Shown: positions 27,192 through 36,282 of the stretch, in pieces
How the letters are laid out: each line of letters begins with the position of its first letter
Numbering within the stretch: position 1 is the stretch's first letter
NCBI RefSeq assembly: GCF_000733765.1
Contig: NZ_JPOG01000001.1
Coordinates: 1,674,001-1,738,000, forward strand
Direction of reading: 5' to 3'
From: Algiphilus aromaticivorans DG1253
Lineage (GTDB): Bacteria > Pseudomonadota > Gammaproteobacteria > Nevskiales > Nevskiaceae
DNA length: 64,000 nucleotides
The notes under the pieces: model-generated
Database searches by the model: none
What the model saw: only the letters and a program-made list of their open reading frames with translations
Told to the model about the DNA's origin: nothing
Translations under genes and position numbers: made by a program

Positions 27192-28504
27192 CTCGTCAGG
27201 AGGGCCATGGATTCCACATGCGCGGTGTGCGGAAACATATCCATCACGCCAGCGCGCTCAAGGCGGAAGCCGTATTCGTGCGCAAGTATGCCGACATCGC
27301 GCGCCAGCGTTGCCGGATGGCAGGAGATGTAAACGATGCGCGACGCCTCTGAAGCCGCGAGCGCGGGCAGAATCTCTCGCGCGCCGGCGCGCGGCGGATC
27401 AAGCAGCGCCGCATCGAAGCGCCGTCCCTGCCAGCCCGCCGGTCCTCCCTCGCCAAAGAGATCGGCGCACTGCCAGTCCACCGTCAGCCCGGCCGCCTCG
27501 GTATTGGCGCGCCCGCGCGCCACCAGACCGGCCTCGCCTTCCACGGCGGTAACTTCGGCCCCGCGCGCTGCCAGTGGCAGCGTGAAATTGCCCAGACCAG
27601 CAAAGAGCTCCAGCACATGCGCTCCCGGATCCGGCGCCAGCCAATCGAGCGCCTGATGCACCATAACCTCGGCCAACGGCCCGTTGACCTGGATGAAGTC
27701 GGTGGGGCGCAGGGCCAGCGAATGCGCGCCGCCATCCGGCACGTAGCGGGGCAAGGGCGCCTTGCCCAGCGGGGCGGCCGTGTCGACGCCACCGGTCTGC
27801 AGCCAGATGTCGTAGCCCATGCTGCGCCCGAAACGACCCAACACCTCGCGATCCGCCGCGCTTGGCAACGCCAGCACGCGGAAGACCAGCGCAACGCGGT
27901 CCGTCGCGGCCACCTCGATCTGCGGAATCTGCTCGCGAATGGAAAGCCGGTCGATCATCGCACCGATATCGGCCAGATGGCGACCGACGCGCTGATCGAG
28001 CACCTCGCAGCCCTGAAGCACCGCCAGGAAAGGCGATCCGCGCTCGCGGAAGCCGACCAGCGTGCCGCCCTTGGCGGCTACATACTTCACTCCCAGCCGT
28101 GCGCGTCGGCGATATCCCCAGACCGGCCCGGCCAGCGGCTCGGCCCATTGCTCTGGCGCCACCTCACCGATGCGCTGAAAGGCTTCGGCCAGCTGATGCT
28201 GCTTGAAGCGGCGCTGCGCCTCGGGGGCCAGATGCTGCAGCACGCAGCCGCCACAAACACCGAAGTGCGGACAGGCCGGCTCTTCGCGCTCCGGGCTTGC
28301 CGTCAGCACCTCCAGGCAGACCGCCTCGTCGGCCTGCTTGCCGCCCTTGTGACGCTTCGCGCGGACGCGCTCTCCGGGCAGCGCATCGGCGACAAAAACC
28401 ACCTTGCCGTCCACCCGTGCGATACCCCGCCCGTCGCTCGCCAGATCGGTGATCGCGCAGTCGAAGGGCGTCGGATCGAAACGATTTCTCCGGCGCGTGC
28501 TCAC
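27188..28504 (-). CDS. rlmD: 23S rRNA (uracil-1939-C5)-methyltransferase RlmD
   Basis: RlmD methylates U1939 of 23S rRNA. The 438 residues (433 in E. coli) start with a TRAM domain (about 10-70). Iron-sulfur cluster cysteines follow at 78, 84 and 87 (CPHFGVCGGC), with a probable fourth Cys in AVLQGCEVL. The C-terminal SAM-methyltransferase domain has VLELFAGLGNFTLPLA, LLDPPRAG and the catalytic Cys in IVYISCHPATLARD. The start is a GTG at 28504. The 20 bp directly upstream abut the inverted-repeat element, so the promoter may lie in or beyond it. It heads a chain of overlapping genes down to the MTI phosphorylase. Confidence 0.95.
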   Translation of the reverse strand: MSTRRRNRFDPTPFDCAITDLASDGRGIARVDGKVVFVADALPGERVRAKRHKGGKQADEAVCLEVLTASPEREEPACPHFGVCGGCVLQHLAPEAQRRFKQHQLAEAFQRIGEVAPEQWAEPLAGPVWGYRRRARLGVKYVAAKGGTLVGFRERGSPFLAVLQGCEVLDQRVGRHLADIGAMIDRLSIREQIPQIEVAATDRVALVFRVLALPSAADREVLGRFGRSMGYDIWLQTGGVDTAAPLGKAPLPRYVPDGGAHSLALRPTDFIQVNGPLAEVMVHQALDWLAPDPGAHVLELFAGLGNFTLPLAARGAEVTAVEGEAGLVARGRANTEAAGLTVDWQCADLFGEGGPAGWQGRRFDAALLDPPRAGAREILPALAASEASRIVYISCHPATLARDVGILAHEYGFRLERAGVMDMFPHTAHVESMALLTR

Positions 28505-28524
28505 GGCGATGGGCCGGTTTTGAA

Positions 28525-28704
28525 AGCCACGGATTCCAAAGATTTCCGCAGATTCTTGTTTGTCCGCGTGATTCTGCGCTTGTCAGTAGTGCCCGTGCTG
28601 GCGGCGATACCGGAGTACGGCAGCGCGGCAGCAAATCGTGATGATCGATCAGACTCAATCTGCGTCAATCTGTGCAATCTGTGCAATCTGTGCAATCTGT
28701 GGCT
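28525..28704. repeat. MITE-like element with terminal inverted repeats and a 9-bp tandem array
   Basis: Between cysM and rlmD, a left end of about 30 bp (starting AGCCACGGATTCCAAAGATT) is an imperfect inverted copy of the right end (ending CAATCTGTGGCT). At the right end CAATCTGTG is repeated perfectly four times (28666-28701), after a degenerate CAATCTGCGT unit. About 100 bp of unique DNA lies between the ends, with no ORF. A related element is at 39051-39158. It is non-coding and looks like a small non-autonomous mobile repeat. Confidence 0.7.
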
Positions 28705-28725
28705 AAAGATATCCGGGCGCTGAGG

Positions 28726-29604
28726 TCACGAAGGAAACACGCCGGTCGAGATGTAGCGGTCGCCGCGATCGCAGATGATGGCGGCGATGGTGGCGTTCTC
28801 CAGCTCGGCGCAGAGCTGCAGCGCGGCCCAGACCGAGCCGCCCGAGGATGGACCGCAGAAGATGCCCTCACGACGCGCCAGCTCGCGCATGGTGTCCTCG
28901 GCCGGGCCGGCGCCGCACTCGATGATGCGGTCCACCGCCTCGGCGCGGAAGATGCCGGGCAGATAGGCCTCCGGCCATTTACGAATACCGGGAATGCTCG
29001 AATCGCCGTCCGGCTGCACACCCACGACCTGCACATCCGGCGCGTGCTCGCGGAAATAGGCCGAGCAGCCCATGATCGTGCCGGTGGTACCCATGGTGGC
29101 GACGAAGTGGGTAAGCGAGCTCTTGGTATCGCGCCAGATCTCTGGGGCCGTGCCCTCGTAGTGCGCGCGCGGGTTGTCGGGGTTGCCGAACTGATCGAGC
29201 ACCGTGCCTCGACCCTCGCGCTGCATCTCATCGGCGAGATCGCGCGCGCCTTCCATGCCTTCTTCCTGAGTCACGTGCACGATCTCGGCGCCGAAGGCTT
29301 TCATGACCGCACGGCGCTCCGCGCTCATATGCGCGGGCATGATCAGCGTCAGCGGATAGCCGGCGGCAGCGGCAACCATGGCCAGCGCAATGCCGGTGTT
29401 GCCGCTGGTGGCCTCGATCAGTCGATCGCCGGGATGGATCTCGCCGCGCTCGGCGGCGCGCCGGATCATGCTCCAGGCCGGGCGGTCCTTCACCGAACCG
29501 GCAGGATTGTTGCCTTCCAGCTTGAGGAAGAGGCGGTTGCTGCCAATGCCGTCTAGTCGGGTGACCTGCACCAGCGGCGTGTTGCCGATGAAATCGGTGA
29601 GCAT
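28726..29604 (-). CDS. cysM: Cysteine synthase B (O-acetylserine sulfhydrylase)
   Basis: This PLP enzyme makes cysteine from O-acetylserine and sulfide or thiosulfate. The 292 residues start LTDFIGNTPLVQVTRL. The PLP lysine is Lys39 in NPAGSVKDRPA, the phosphate loop is GTTGTIMG near residue 175, and ATSGNTGIALAM is the substrate loop. The IGKFF-type variations, the short length and GCSAYFREHAPDVQVVGVQPD fit CysM rather than CysK. It is divergent from the BarA-like kinase (87-bp gap), and 221 bp containing a repeat separate it from rlmD. Confidence 0.92.
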   Translation of the reverse strand: MLTDFIGNTPLVQVTRLDGIGSNRLFLKLEGNNPAGSVKDRPAWSMIRRAAERGEIHPGDRLIEATSGNTGIALAMVAAAAGYPLTLIMPAHMSAERRAVMKAFGAEIVHVTQEEGMEGARDLADEMQREGRGTVLDQFGNPDNPRAHYEGTAPEIWRDTKSSLTHFVATMGTTGTIMGCSAYFREHAPDVQVVGVQPDGDSSIPGIRKWPEAYLPGIFRAEAVDRIIECGAGPAEDTMRELARREGIFCGPSSGGSVWAALQLCAELENATIAAIICDRGDRYISTGVFPS

Positions 29605-29691
29605 GAATCGGCCGGACGCAGAGCGAGAGACGAAGAGCGCGATAGTCTAGCGAAGCCCGAAACACGTCGCTTTGCCCTAAGCTCCGCCCCC

Positions 29692-32013
29692 ATGCGCTTG
29701 CCACAAGCCATCCCGCTTCGCTCACAGCTGCGCAGCCTTTCGCTCGTGCTGCTACCCGCGGTCGTCGGGGGCAGCGCGGCGGCCGCCGCGCTGGCGCTTC
29801 CGCGGCTGGCGCCCGAGTTCCCGACCCTGCCGCTGCCCGTGGCTATCGGCATCGGCGTCGTCGCCGCACTGCTCGGTGCACTGTGGGCAAGCCGACGCCT
29901 GCTGCAGCCCTGGCAGCAGCTGCACGCCGTGGCTCAAGCGCACCGCCAGAAGCGCTTCGAGCACATGCCGGGTTCCGGTCTCCCGGCAGAGGCGCGCGCC
30001 ATAGCCGAGGCGCTGTCGGAGCACGCTCTGGCGCGCGACAGGCAGCAGCGCGCAACCAACGAGACCGTGCAACAGGCGACCAGCTCACTGCGCGACCAGC
30101 TGGCCAGCCTGCGCCGCAGCATGCGCGCCAGCGAAGGACGCGCCGAGGAACAGCAACGCGCCCTCGACCACCAGACGCAGCTGCTGGCCGGGCTGAGTCA
30201 TGAGCTGCGCACGCCGCTATCGGCCATTCTCGGCCACGCCGAGCGGCTGCGTACCAGTCAGGCCAGCGGCGAGGGCCAGACCCACGCCGAGAGCCTCTAC
30301 CGTTGCGCCCAGAATCTGCTCGGCATGATCAACGACCTCCTGGACTGGAGCCGCATCACCGCCGGCGCGCTGACGCTGCACGAAGTCAGCTTCGATCTGG
30401 CGGATACCGTCGAGGACGCGCTGGCCCTAATCGCACCCGCTGCCTGCGACAAGGAGCTGGAGCTGGTCCACTTCATCTACCACGACGTTCCAACCCGACT
30501 GCGCGGCGATCCGGCTCGACTGCAGCAGATCATGACCAATTTGCTCTCCAATGCCGTGAAGTACACCGCGCGCGGCGAGGTCGTTCTGCGCATCATGAAG
30601 GAATCGGAGGACAGCGAAGCGGTGCGACTGCGCCTGACGGTCAGCGATACCGGCATCGGCATCCCCGCCGAGCGGCAATCCAAGCTCTTCGACGCTTACA
30701 GCAGCGCCGCCAGCGGCCACCCTGGCAGTTCCACGGGCCTGGGCCTATCCATCGTCAAGAGCCTGGCGGAAGCGATGCACGGCTCGGTCGACGTCGACTC
30801 GAAAGCCGATCGCGGCAGCACTTTCGGCGTTACGGTTCAACTCGAACGCCAGCGTGACCACGGCATCGCGCCCCCCGCGCAGTCGCTGCGGGGCACCCGC
30901 GCCTGGCTGCTGGAACCCAGCGACACAGCCCGCCTGGCGCTGACCCACAGCCTCGACTATTGGGGCGTGCAGTGGCGCGTCTTTGATTCGGCCGACGCCC
31001 TCGGCGAAGCCCTCGGCGGCACCGACAACCCACCGACCTTTCTCATTCTCGGCCTGCGCATCGAGGAGCTGTCCGAGCGCAGCGTGCTCAGCCTGCTCGA
31101 TACCCCCGCGCCCGACCCTTCGCGCGTCGTCCTGCTGCGCAGCGCCGCTCCGGGCGACATGCAGCAGGCACTACGCTGCGGCGCCGATACGGCGCTACCG
31201 AAAGCGGTGGGGCGTGGCGCGCTCTATCGCAATCTTTGTGCGGCGGCCGTCGGCCAACAACATGGCGAACGGCCGGCGCTGGCAAGCCTGCGTTTCCTGG
31301 TCGCGGACAATGCAACCGCCACGCGCGGCCTGATCGCACAGATGCTGCGCGAACATGGTGCCGAGGTCGTCTCTGCCGCCGACGGCAAGGAAGCCCTGGA
31401 GCGCTTCGAGCAGACTCCCTGCGACGGTGCCCTGCTCGACCTACACATGCCTGGCATCGACGGTCTGGATCTGATGCGCCGCCTGCGCGCCCGCGATACG
31501 AGCGCTCAGCGGCCGGCGCTGGTGCTGATGTCCGCCTGGTTCGATGCCGAGGAACAGCGGCGCGCGGCCCTTTCCGGCGCTGACGTGGTGCTGACCAAGC
31601 CCTTCGACAGTCGCCAGCTGCTGCGCGCCCTCGCCCCCTGGCTGCGCCAGCGCGGCGCCGCCCAGGCCAGCTCGCAGCCAGCTGACCAGAGCATCGACGC
31701 GCGCCTGCTGCAAGACGCCGAGCTGCGCGAAATGCTCGCCGAGGAACTCCCCCAGCAGCTCGCGGCCGTGGAAGACAGCTTCGCCGCCGGCGACGCCACA
31801 GCGCTGCGCGAGGCCGCGCATGCATTGCACGGCACGGCCGCTTTCTACCATCTGCACCGCTTGAAGGCGCAGGCCGCGCGCGTCGAACAGGGCGTGCTGC
31901 GCGGCGGCGGTGCACCGGCGGTGACGCTGGCCATGCGCAACGACATCGCCACGCTGCGGCGCGACGTCACCACGACGCTGAGCTCGCTGCGCGCCGCCGC
32001 CGAGCGCGGCTGA
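29692..32013 (+). CDS. BarA-like hybrid sensor histidine kinase with degenerate first receiver
   Basis: The 773-residue membrane kinase has two N-terminal hydrophobic segments (about 16-37 and 48-66), a HAMP-like/coiled region, and a HisKA domain with phospho-acceptor His170 in AGLSHELRTPLSAIL. A HATPase follows (NLLSNAVKYT, DTGIGIP, STGLGLSI), then two receivers and an HPt. The receiver at about 403-518 lacks the phospho-acceptor Asp (LILGLRIEELS at that place). The receiver at about 533-650 keeps Asp583 in LLDLHMPGIDG and Lys in LTKPF, though its acidic pocket reads VADN. The HPt has His710 in AHALHGTAAF. This order matches the BarA/GacS family, which controls CsrA via small RNAs. No periplasmic sensor of notable size is seen. 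The cognate UvrY/GacA is not in the window. Confidence 0.88.
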   Translation: MRLPQAIPLRSQLRSLSLVLLPAVVGGSAAAAALALPRLAPEFPTLPLPVAIGIGVVAALLGALWASRRLLQPWQQLHAVAQAHRQKRFEHMPGSGLPAEARAIAEALSEHALARDRQQRATNETVQQATSSLRDQLASLRRSMRASEGRAEEQQRALDHQTQLLAGLSHELRTPLSAILGHAERLRTSQASGEGQTHAESLYRCAQNLLGMINDLLDWSRITAGALTLHEVSFDLADTVEDALALIAPAACDKELELVHFIYHDVPTRLRGDPARLQQIMTNLLSNAVKYTARGEVVLRIMKESEDSEAVRLRLTVSDTGIGIPAERQSKLFDAYSSAASGHPGSSTGLGLSIVKSLAEAMHGSVDVDSKADRGSTFGVTVQLERQRDHGIAPPAQSLRGTRAWLLEPSDTARLALTHSLDYWGVQWRVFDSADALGEALGGTDNPPTFLILGLRIEELSERSVLSLLDTPAPDPSRVVLLRSAAPGDMQQALRCGADTALPKAVGRGALYRNLCAAAVGQQHGERPALASLRFLVADNATATRGLIAQMLREHGAEVVSAADGKEALERFEQTPCDGALLDLHMPGIDGLDLMRRLRARDTSAQRPALVLMSAWFDAEEQRRAALSGADVVLTKPFDSRQLLRALAPWLRQRGAAQASSQPADQSIDARLLQDAELREMLAEELPQQLAAVEDSFAAGDATALREAAHALHGTAAFYHLHRLKAQAARVEQGVLRGGGAPAVTLAMRNDIATLRRDVTTTLSSLRAAAERG

Positions 32014-32027
32014 GGCGTCAGCCGCGC
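32004..32027. terminator. Hairpin over two convergent stop codons, likely bidirectional terminator
   Basis: A perfect 10-bp stem (GCGCGGCTGA, loop GGCG, TCAGCCGCGC) contains the TGA of the kinase gene in one arm and the TGA of lptG (reverse) in the other. No U tract follows, so any termination would not be of the classical rho-independent type. Confidence 0.5.
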
Positions 32028-33082
32028 GCGCCGCGCAGGCGCCAGAGCGCGATCAGCAAAACCACCACCGAAGGTGCCAGCGCCGAGGGCAAGGGCGGCC
32101 AGCGGTAGATCAGCGCACTGCTGATCACCAATTCGTTACCCACCCAGAAGGCGACGCCGATGAGCACGCCCACGAGCAGGCGCTGCCCGGCACCGCTGTC
32201 GCGCAGCGAGCCCAGCACGTAGGGCACCGCCAGCAGCATCATGACCAGCACTGTCAGCGGCGACACCAGCTTCTGCCAGAAGGCCAGCCGGTGCTGCTGC
32301 GCGTCGAGACCGTTGGCCTGCAGATAGTCGATGAGCCGGTACAGGCCCCGGATTGACAGCGTGTCGGATTCCAGCACGACCAGCTGCAGCACGTCCGGCT
32401 GCGGCCCATCCTCCCACCGCAGGCTGTCGATGCTTTCGCGCGTCGCTCCCTCGGCATCCAGCCGCGTGACGCGCACATCCTCGGCGCGCCAGCCGCCATC
32501 CATGAAGCGCGCGCTGCCAACCTCGGCGACGCTGTCGAGCCCGGATTCGCCGTCCATGCTGTAGACCGTCACCGCCTCGACGTGCCGGGGGTTCTCGACG
32601 CGGCGGATGTGGTAAATCTGGTTTCCGCTGCGCAGCCACACCGGGCGCACCACCGCCCCCGGATCGGTGCCGTAGCGGGCTTCGCTCTTCAGGCGCTCGG
32701 CACCGCGCTCGCCGGCCGGGGCCACCACGTCGGTGAGCAGCAGCGCCAGCGCACCCAGCACCAAACCTGCACCCAGCGTCGCCGCGCCGATGCGCAACAC
32801 CGAAACACCGGCCGCGCGCATCGCCACGATCTCCCCCTGCTGGGCGAGCGCGCCGAGTCCCAGCAGCGTACCGATGAGCGCGATGATGGGCAGCAGCACG
32901 AGCAGGATCGCCGGCGTCTGCATCACCACTACAAGCACCAGCTCGAAGAATCCGAAGTTCCCGCCAATGTCATCGGCTTCGGTGGCCAGCGTCACGAAGC
33001 TCTGCAGCGCCATCAGCGCCAGACCCACCACGGCCGAGAAGCCGAGCACGTGCAAGGCGATATGTCGGTCGAGGATCTTCAT
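32018..33082 (-). CDS. lptG: LPS export ABC transporter permease LptG
   Basis: LptG and LptF form the inner-membrane permease that extracts LPS and passes it to LptC/LptA. The start at 33082 (MKILDRHIALHVLGF, 354 residues) overlaps the lptF stop (ATGA). Three N-terminal membrane helices (about 12-32, 60-82, 97-120), a periplasmic beta-jellyroll (about 130-270) and three C-terminal helices (about 275-350) match YjgP/YjgQ-family topology. The segment ALGALAQQGEIVAMRAAGVS is the cytoplasmic coupling region that contacts LptB. It converges on the kinase gene with a gap of 4 bp. Confidence 0.95.
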   Translation of the reverse strand: MKILDRHIALHVLGFSAVVGLALMALQSFVTLATEADDIGGNFGFFELVLVVVMQTPAILLVLLPIIALIGTLLGLGALAQQGEIVAMRAAGVSVLRIGAATLGAGLVLGALALLLTDVVAPAGERGAERLKSEARYGTDPGAVVRPVWLRSGNQIYHIRRVENPRHVEAVTVYSMDGESGLDSVAEVGSARFMDGGWRAEDVRVTRLDAEGATRESIDSLRWEDGPQPDVLQLVVLESDTLSIRGLYRLIDYLQANGLDAQQHRLAFWQKLVSPLTVLVMMLLAVPYVLGSLRDSGAGQRLLVGVLIGVAFWVGNELVISSALIYRWPPLPSALAPSVVVLLIALWRLRGARG

Positions 33083-34158
33083 GCCTTCGGCCGCCCCGCG
33101 CGCCGCGCGCACAGCCAGATGCCTGCGGCCAGCGCCAGCGCGTGCACCGGCCACAGCCCGGCGGCCATGGGCAGCATGCCGCGCTCCAGCGCAGTCTGTC
33201 CGGCGCCGAGCAGATTGGCGTAGACGAGATAGACCAACAGCCCGAGCACCAGCTTGGAATAACGCCCTTGCCGCGGACCGACATGCGACAAGGGCACGGC
33301 AATGAGCACCATCAGCAGCACCGCCACCGGCGCCGAGATGCGCCAGTGGAACTCAGCCATGGCCTCGGCATCGCCGCGTTCGAGCAGCGCCGGCGTCGAT
33401 TCGATCTTGGTCTTGGAGGGCGTGTACATCAGCGGTGGCGGCATCAACCGCAGCACCAGTCCCTCGAAGCTGACGATATCCCAGGCCAGCGCACCGTCGC
33501 GCTGCTGGTAGGCCTTGCCCTGCCGCAGCGCGATCTCGCGCGCACCATCACCTTCCAGCACGCGCTGGCTGCCACTGTCCGCAACGACGGTGCCGCTGAA
33601 CTCCGGCATGTCGGCGTGGATGAAGACCGTCTCGAAGCGCGTGCCGCCGTCGCGCGCGCGCTCGGCGTAGAAGACCGCGTCGCCGCCGGCCATGCTGCTG
33701 AACCGCCCCGACTCGAAGGGGGCGTAAGACAGCTGCTCGCGCGCTTCCTGGGTGAGCTGATCCACCGCCCGTCCGGCACGCGGCCCCAGGTCCAGGGAGA
33801 GCATCGCGGTGAACAGCGCTGCGATGACGGCGAGCACGACGAAGGGCTGCGCCAAGCGCCCGAGGCCGACGCCACAGGCTGTAGCGGCGGTGATCTCCTG
33901 ATCCTTGTAGAGCCGCCCCATCGCCAGCATGACGCCCAGCAGCAGCGAAATGGGCGTGATCAGCATCAGGTACTGCATTCCCGACAGCAGCACGACCTGC
34001 GCCACCAGATCGGGCGGAATACTGCCCTCGGCCGCTGCGGTCAGGAAGCGCACCGAACGGCTGGCCAGCATGACGAGCAGCAGCACGGCCAGTACCGCCG
34101 CCCAGGCGGCGGCGGTCTCGCGCAGCAGATAACGCGACAGGGTGCGCGCGCCTATCAT
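33079..34158 (-). CDS. lptF: LPS export ABC transporter permease LptF
   Basis: This 359-residue partner of LptG starts at 34158 (MIGARTLSRYLLRETAAAW); a longer in-frame extension upstream has no membrane-protein character. It has the same layout: helices near residues 18-38, 57-80 and 100-118, a periplasmic jellyroll, and three C-terminal helices from about residue 265. KDQEITAATACGVGLGRL is the coupling region. The pair is divergent from pepA (128-bp gap), the usual neighbourhood in gammaproteobacteria. Confidence 0.95.
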   Translation of the reverse strand: MIGARTLSRYLLRETAAAWAAVLAVLLLVMLASRSVRFLTAAAEGSIPPDLVAQVVLLSGMQYLMLITPISLLLGVMLAMGRLYKDQEITAATACGVGLGRLAQPFVVLAVIAALFTAMLSLDLGPRAGRAVDQLTQEAREQLSYAPFESGRFSSMAGGDAVFYAERARDGGTRFETVFIHADMPEFSGTVVADSGSQRVLEGDGAREIALRQGKAYQQRDGALAWDIVSFEGLVLRLMPPPLMYTPSKTKIESTPALLERGDAEAMAEFHWRISAPVAVLLMVLIAVPLSHVGPRQGRYSKLVLGLLVYLVYANLLGAGQTALERGMLPMAAGLWPVHALALAAGIWLCARRAGRPKA

Positions 34159-34286
34159 CGGGCGCACCCTGGGTGCTGCCCGGACGAGCGGTCCGGCCGC
34201 CGCGACAAGGCTTGCAGCTCCCGCACGCTTGCCGGACACTCGCGGGTCCGCATCAGAAACTGCACGGAATAACGGGAAACAGGCCG

Positions 34287-35792
34287 ATGGAATACTTCGT
34301 CAAGAGTGGCGCGCCCAGCAAGCAGCGTAGTGGCTGTGTCGTCGTTGGCGTCTACGAGCGCCGCAAGCTCAGCGAGGCCGCGCAGGCGCTCGATGGCGCC
34401 ACCGGTGGCGCCATCACGCAGGCCATGCGCCGTGGCGACATGGACGGCCGACGCGACGACACGCTGCTGCTCCACGGACTTGACGGTGTACTGGCTGATC
34501 GGGTGCTCCTGGTTGGGCTGGGCCGCGAGCGCGACTTCGACGACAAGGCCTTCGTCCGCGCCAACGGCGCCGCCATCAAGGCCTTGCGCAAGACCGGCGC
34601 GACGGACGCGGTCAGCTATCTTACGCATCTCGTTCCGCGCAAACGCGACCTGAGCTGGTCCGTCATGCGCGCGGCGATGATCGCCGAATCCACGGCTTAT
34701 CGCTTCACGCAGTGCAAGAGCAAACCCGAGCCACAGGAAGGCCGGCTGACCCGACTGACCTTCGACGTCGCCTCACGCAGCCATCTCCCCGAGGGTGAGG
34801 AAGCCCTGCGCCGCGCGCTGGGCATTGCCCAGGGCATGATGCTGACGCGTGATCTGAGCAATCTCCCGGGCAACCGTTGCACGCCCACTTACCTCGCCGA
34901 TACCGGCCGCAAGCTCGCCTCGGACTATCCGGCGATCAAGACCAAGGTGCTCGACGAGAAGAAGATGGAATCGCTGGGCATGGGCGCCTTGCTGTCGGTA
35001 TCGCGCGGCTCGCGCGAGCCGGCCACCTTCACGGTCATGGAATACATGAAGGGCCCGAAGAAGGCCAAGCCGGTCGTTCTGGTCGGCAAGGGCCTGACCT
35101 TCGACTCGGGCGGTATCTCCATCAAGCCGGCAGCGGCCATGGACGAGATGAAGTACGACATGTGCGGCGGCGCGGCGGTCTTCGGCGCCATGAAGGCGGT
35201 CGCCGAGCTCGGCCTGCCCATCAATGTCGTCGGAATAGTGCCCGCCTCCGAGAACATGCCCGACGGCCAGGCCAACAAGCCGGGCGACATCGTCACCTCG
35301 ATGTCGGGCCAGACCATCGAGGTGCTCAATACTGATGCCGAGGGTCGTCTGTTGCTCTGCGACGCGCTGACCTACGTCGAGCAGAACTACGACGCCGACT
35401 GCGTCATCGACATGGCCACGCTCACCGGCGCGGTGATTATCGCGCTCGGCAAGCACGCCTCCGGCCTCTACGCCAATCAGCCGACGCTTGCGAAGGCGCT
35501 GACCGCCGCCGGCGAGCTCAGCGGCGACCGCGTCTGGGAACTGCCGCTGTGGGAGGACTACGAATCGGCGCTGAAATCACCCTTTGCTGACGTCGCCAAC
35601 GTCGGCGGCCGCGAGGCCGGCTCGGTCACCGCCGCAGTCTTCCTGCACCGCTTTGCCAAAAAGCTGCGCTGGGCGCATCTGGACATCGCCGGCTCGGCCT
35701 GGGAGCAGAACCCCAAGGGCGCAACGGCCCGGCCGGTGCCGCTGCTGATGCAGTTCCTGCTGCAACGCGTGGACAACAGCAAGCAGAAATGA
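34287..35792 (+). CDS. pepA: Leucyl aminopeptidase PepA (M17 family)
   Basis: This cytoplasmic hexameric aminopeptidase uses two metal ions; in E. coli it also binds DNA at Xer sites and carAB. The ATG at 34287 (MEYFVKSGAPSKQR) gives 501 residues (503 in E. coli). The C-terminal catalytic domain shows VLVGKGLTFDSGGISIKP with metal-binding Lys and Asp, the signature NTDAEGRLLLCDAL near residue 350, and MATLTGAVIIALG. The N-terminal macro-like domain covers about 1-165. The stop overlaps holC (ATGA). Confidence 0.95.
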   Translation: MEYFVKSGAPSKQRSGCVVVGVYERRKLSEAAQALDGATGGAITQAMRRGDMDGRRDDTLLLHGLDGVLADRVLLVGLGRERDFDDKAFVRANGAAIKALRKTGATDAVSYLTHLVPRKRDLSWSVMRAAMIAESTAYRFTQCKSKPEPQEGRLTRLTFDVASRSHLPEGEEALRRALGIAQGMMLTRDLSNLPGNRCTPTYLADTGRKLASDYPAIKTKVLDEKKMESLGMGALLSVSRGSREPATFTVMEYMKGPKKAKPVVLVGKGLTFDSGGISIKPAAAMDEMKYDMCGGAAVFGAMKAVAELGLPINVVGIVPASENMPDGQANKPGDIVTSMSGQTIEVLNTDAEGRLLLCDALTYVEQNYDADCVIDMATLTGAVIIALGKHASGLYANQPTLAKALTAAGELSGDRVWELPLWEDYESALKSPFADVANVGGREAGSVTAAVFLHRFAKKLRWAHLDIAGSAWEQNPKGATARPVPLLMQFLLQRVDNSKQK

Positions 35793-36217
35793 CGCGGGTC
35801 GACTTCTATGTGCTGCCGGAGGCCGAGGATATCGGCCCGGTGATGCTGGTCTGCAAGCTCTGCGACAAGGCGGTGGGAGCTGGACAGAAGGTCTATGTGC
35901 ACGTTGACGACCCGGCGCTGCTGGAGGATGTCGACGGCGCGCTATGGAGCTTCCGCCAGAACAGCTTCCTGGCTCACGAACGCGTGGAGCGCGGCGTCTG
36001 CTCGCCGCTGGCGGCGGTCGCCCTGGGCGACGGCGAGCCGCCGGAGAGCCATCGCGACGTACTGATCAATATCGCGGGTGAGACGCCGCGCTTCTTCTCC
36101 AGCTTCGAGCGTGTGCTGGAGCCGGTCTTCGGTGATACCGAACAGCGGGCAGCGGCGCGCAAGCGCTTCGGCTTCTATCGCGAGCGCGGCTACCCGCTGG
36201 CGACACACAAGCTCTGA
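35789..36217 (+). CDS. holC: DNA polymerase III chi subunit HolC
   Basis: This 142-residue clamp-loader accessory links the polymerase III holoenzyme to SSB. It begins [10 protein letters not shown] and has [32 protein letters not shown] and a C-terminal [19 protein letters not shown], all family hallmarks. The E. coli protein has 147 residues. It overlaps pepA by 4 bp and is followed after 65 bp by valS, the conserved pepA-holC-valS order. Confidence 0.95.
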   Translation: MTRVDFYVLPEAEDIGPVMLVCKLCDKAVGAGQKVYVHVDDPALLEDVDGALWSFRQNSFLAHERVERGVCSPLAAVALGDGEPPESHRDVLINIAGETPRFFSSFERVLEPVFGDTEQRAAARKRFGFYRERGYPLATHKL

Positions 36218-36282
36218 CATCACGCGCGCCACGCTTCCGGTACCCTTCCGGCCCCCAATCAGGCCGACCAACAGGCACAGGC

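Noticed and set aside
28656-28701. Possible CRISPR array because of regular short repeats
   Set aside because: The units are 9 bp with no spacers and no cas genes nearby. They are tandem copies within an inverted-repeat element.
34159-34286. Promoters in the lptF/pepA divergent gap
   Set aside because: I found no -10/-35 pair good enough to report. Promoters must exist there, but the sequence alone does not place them.
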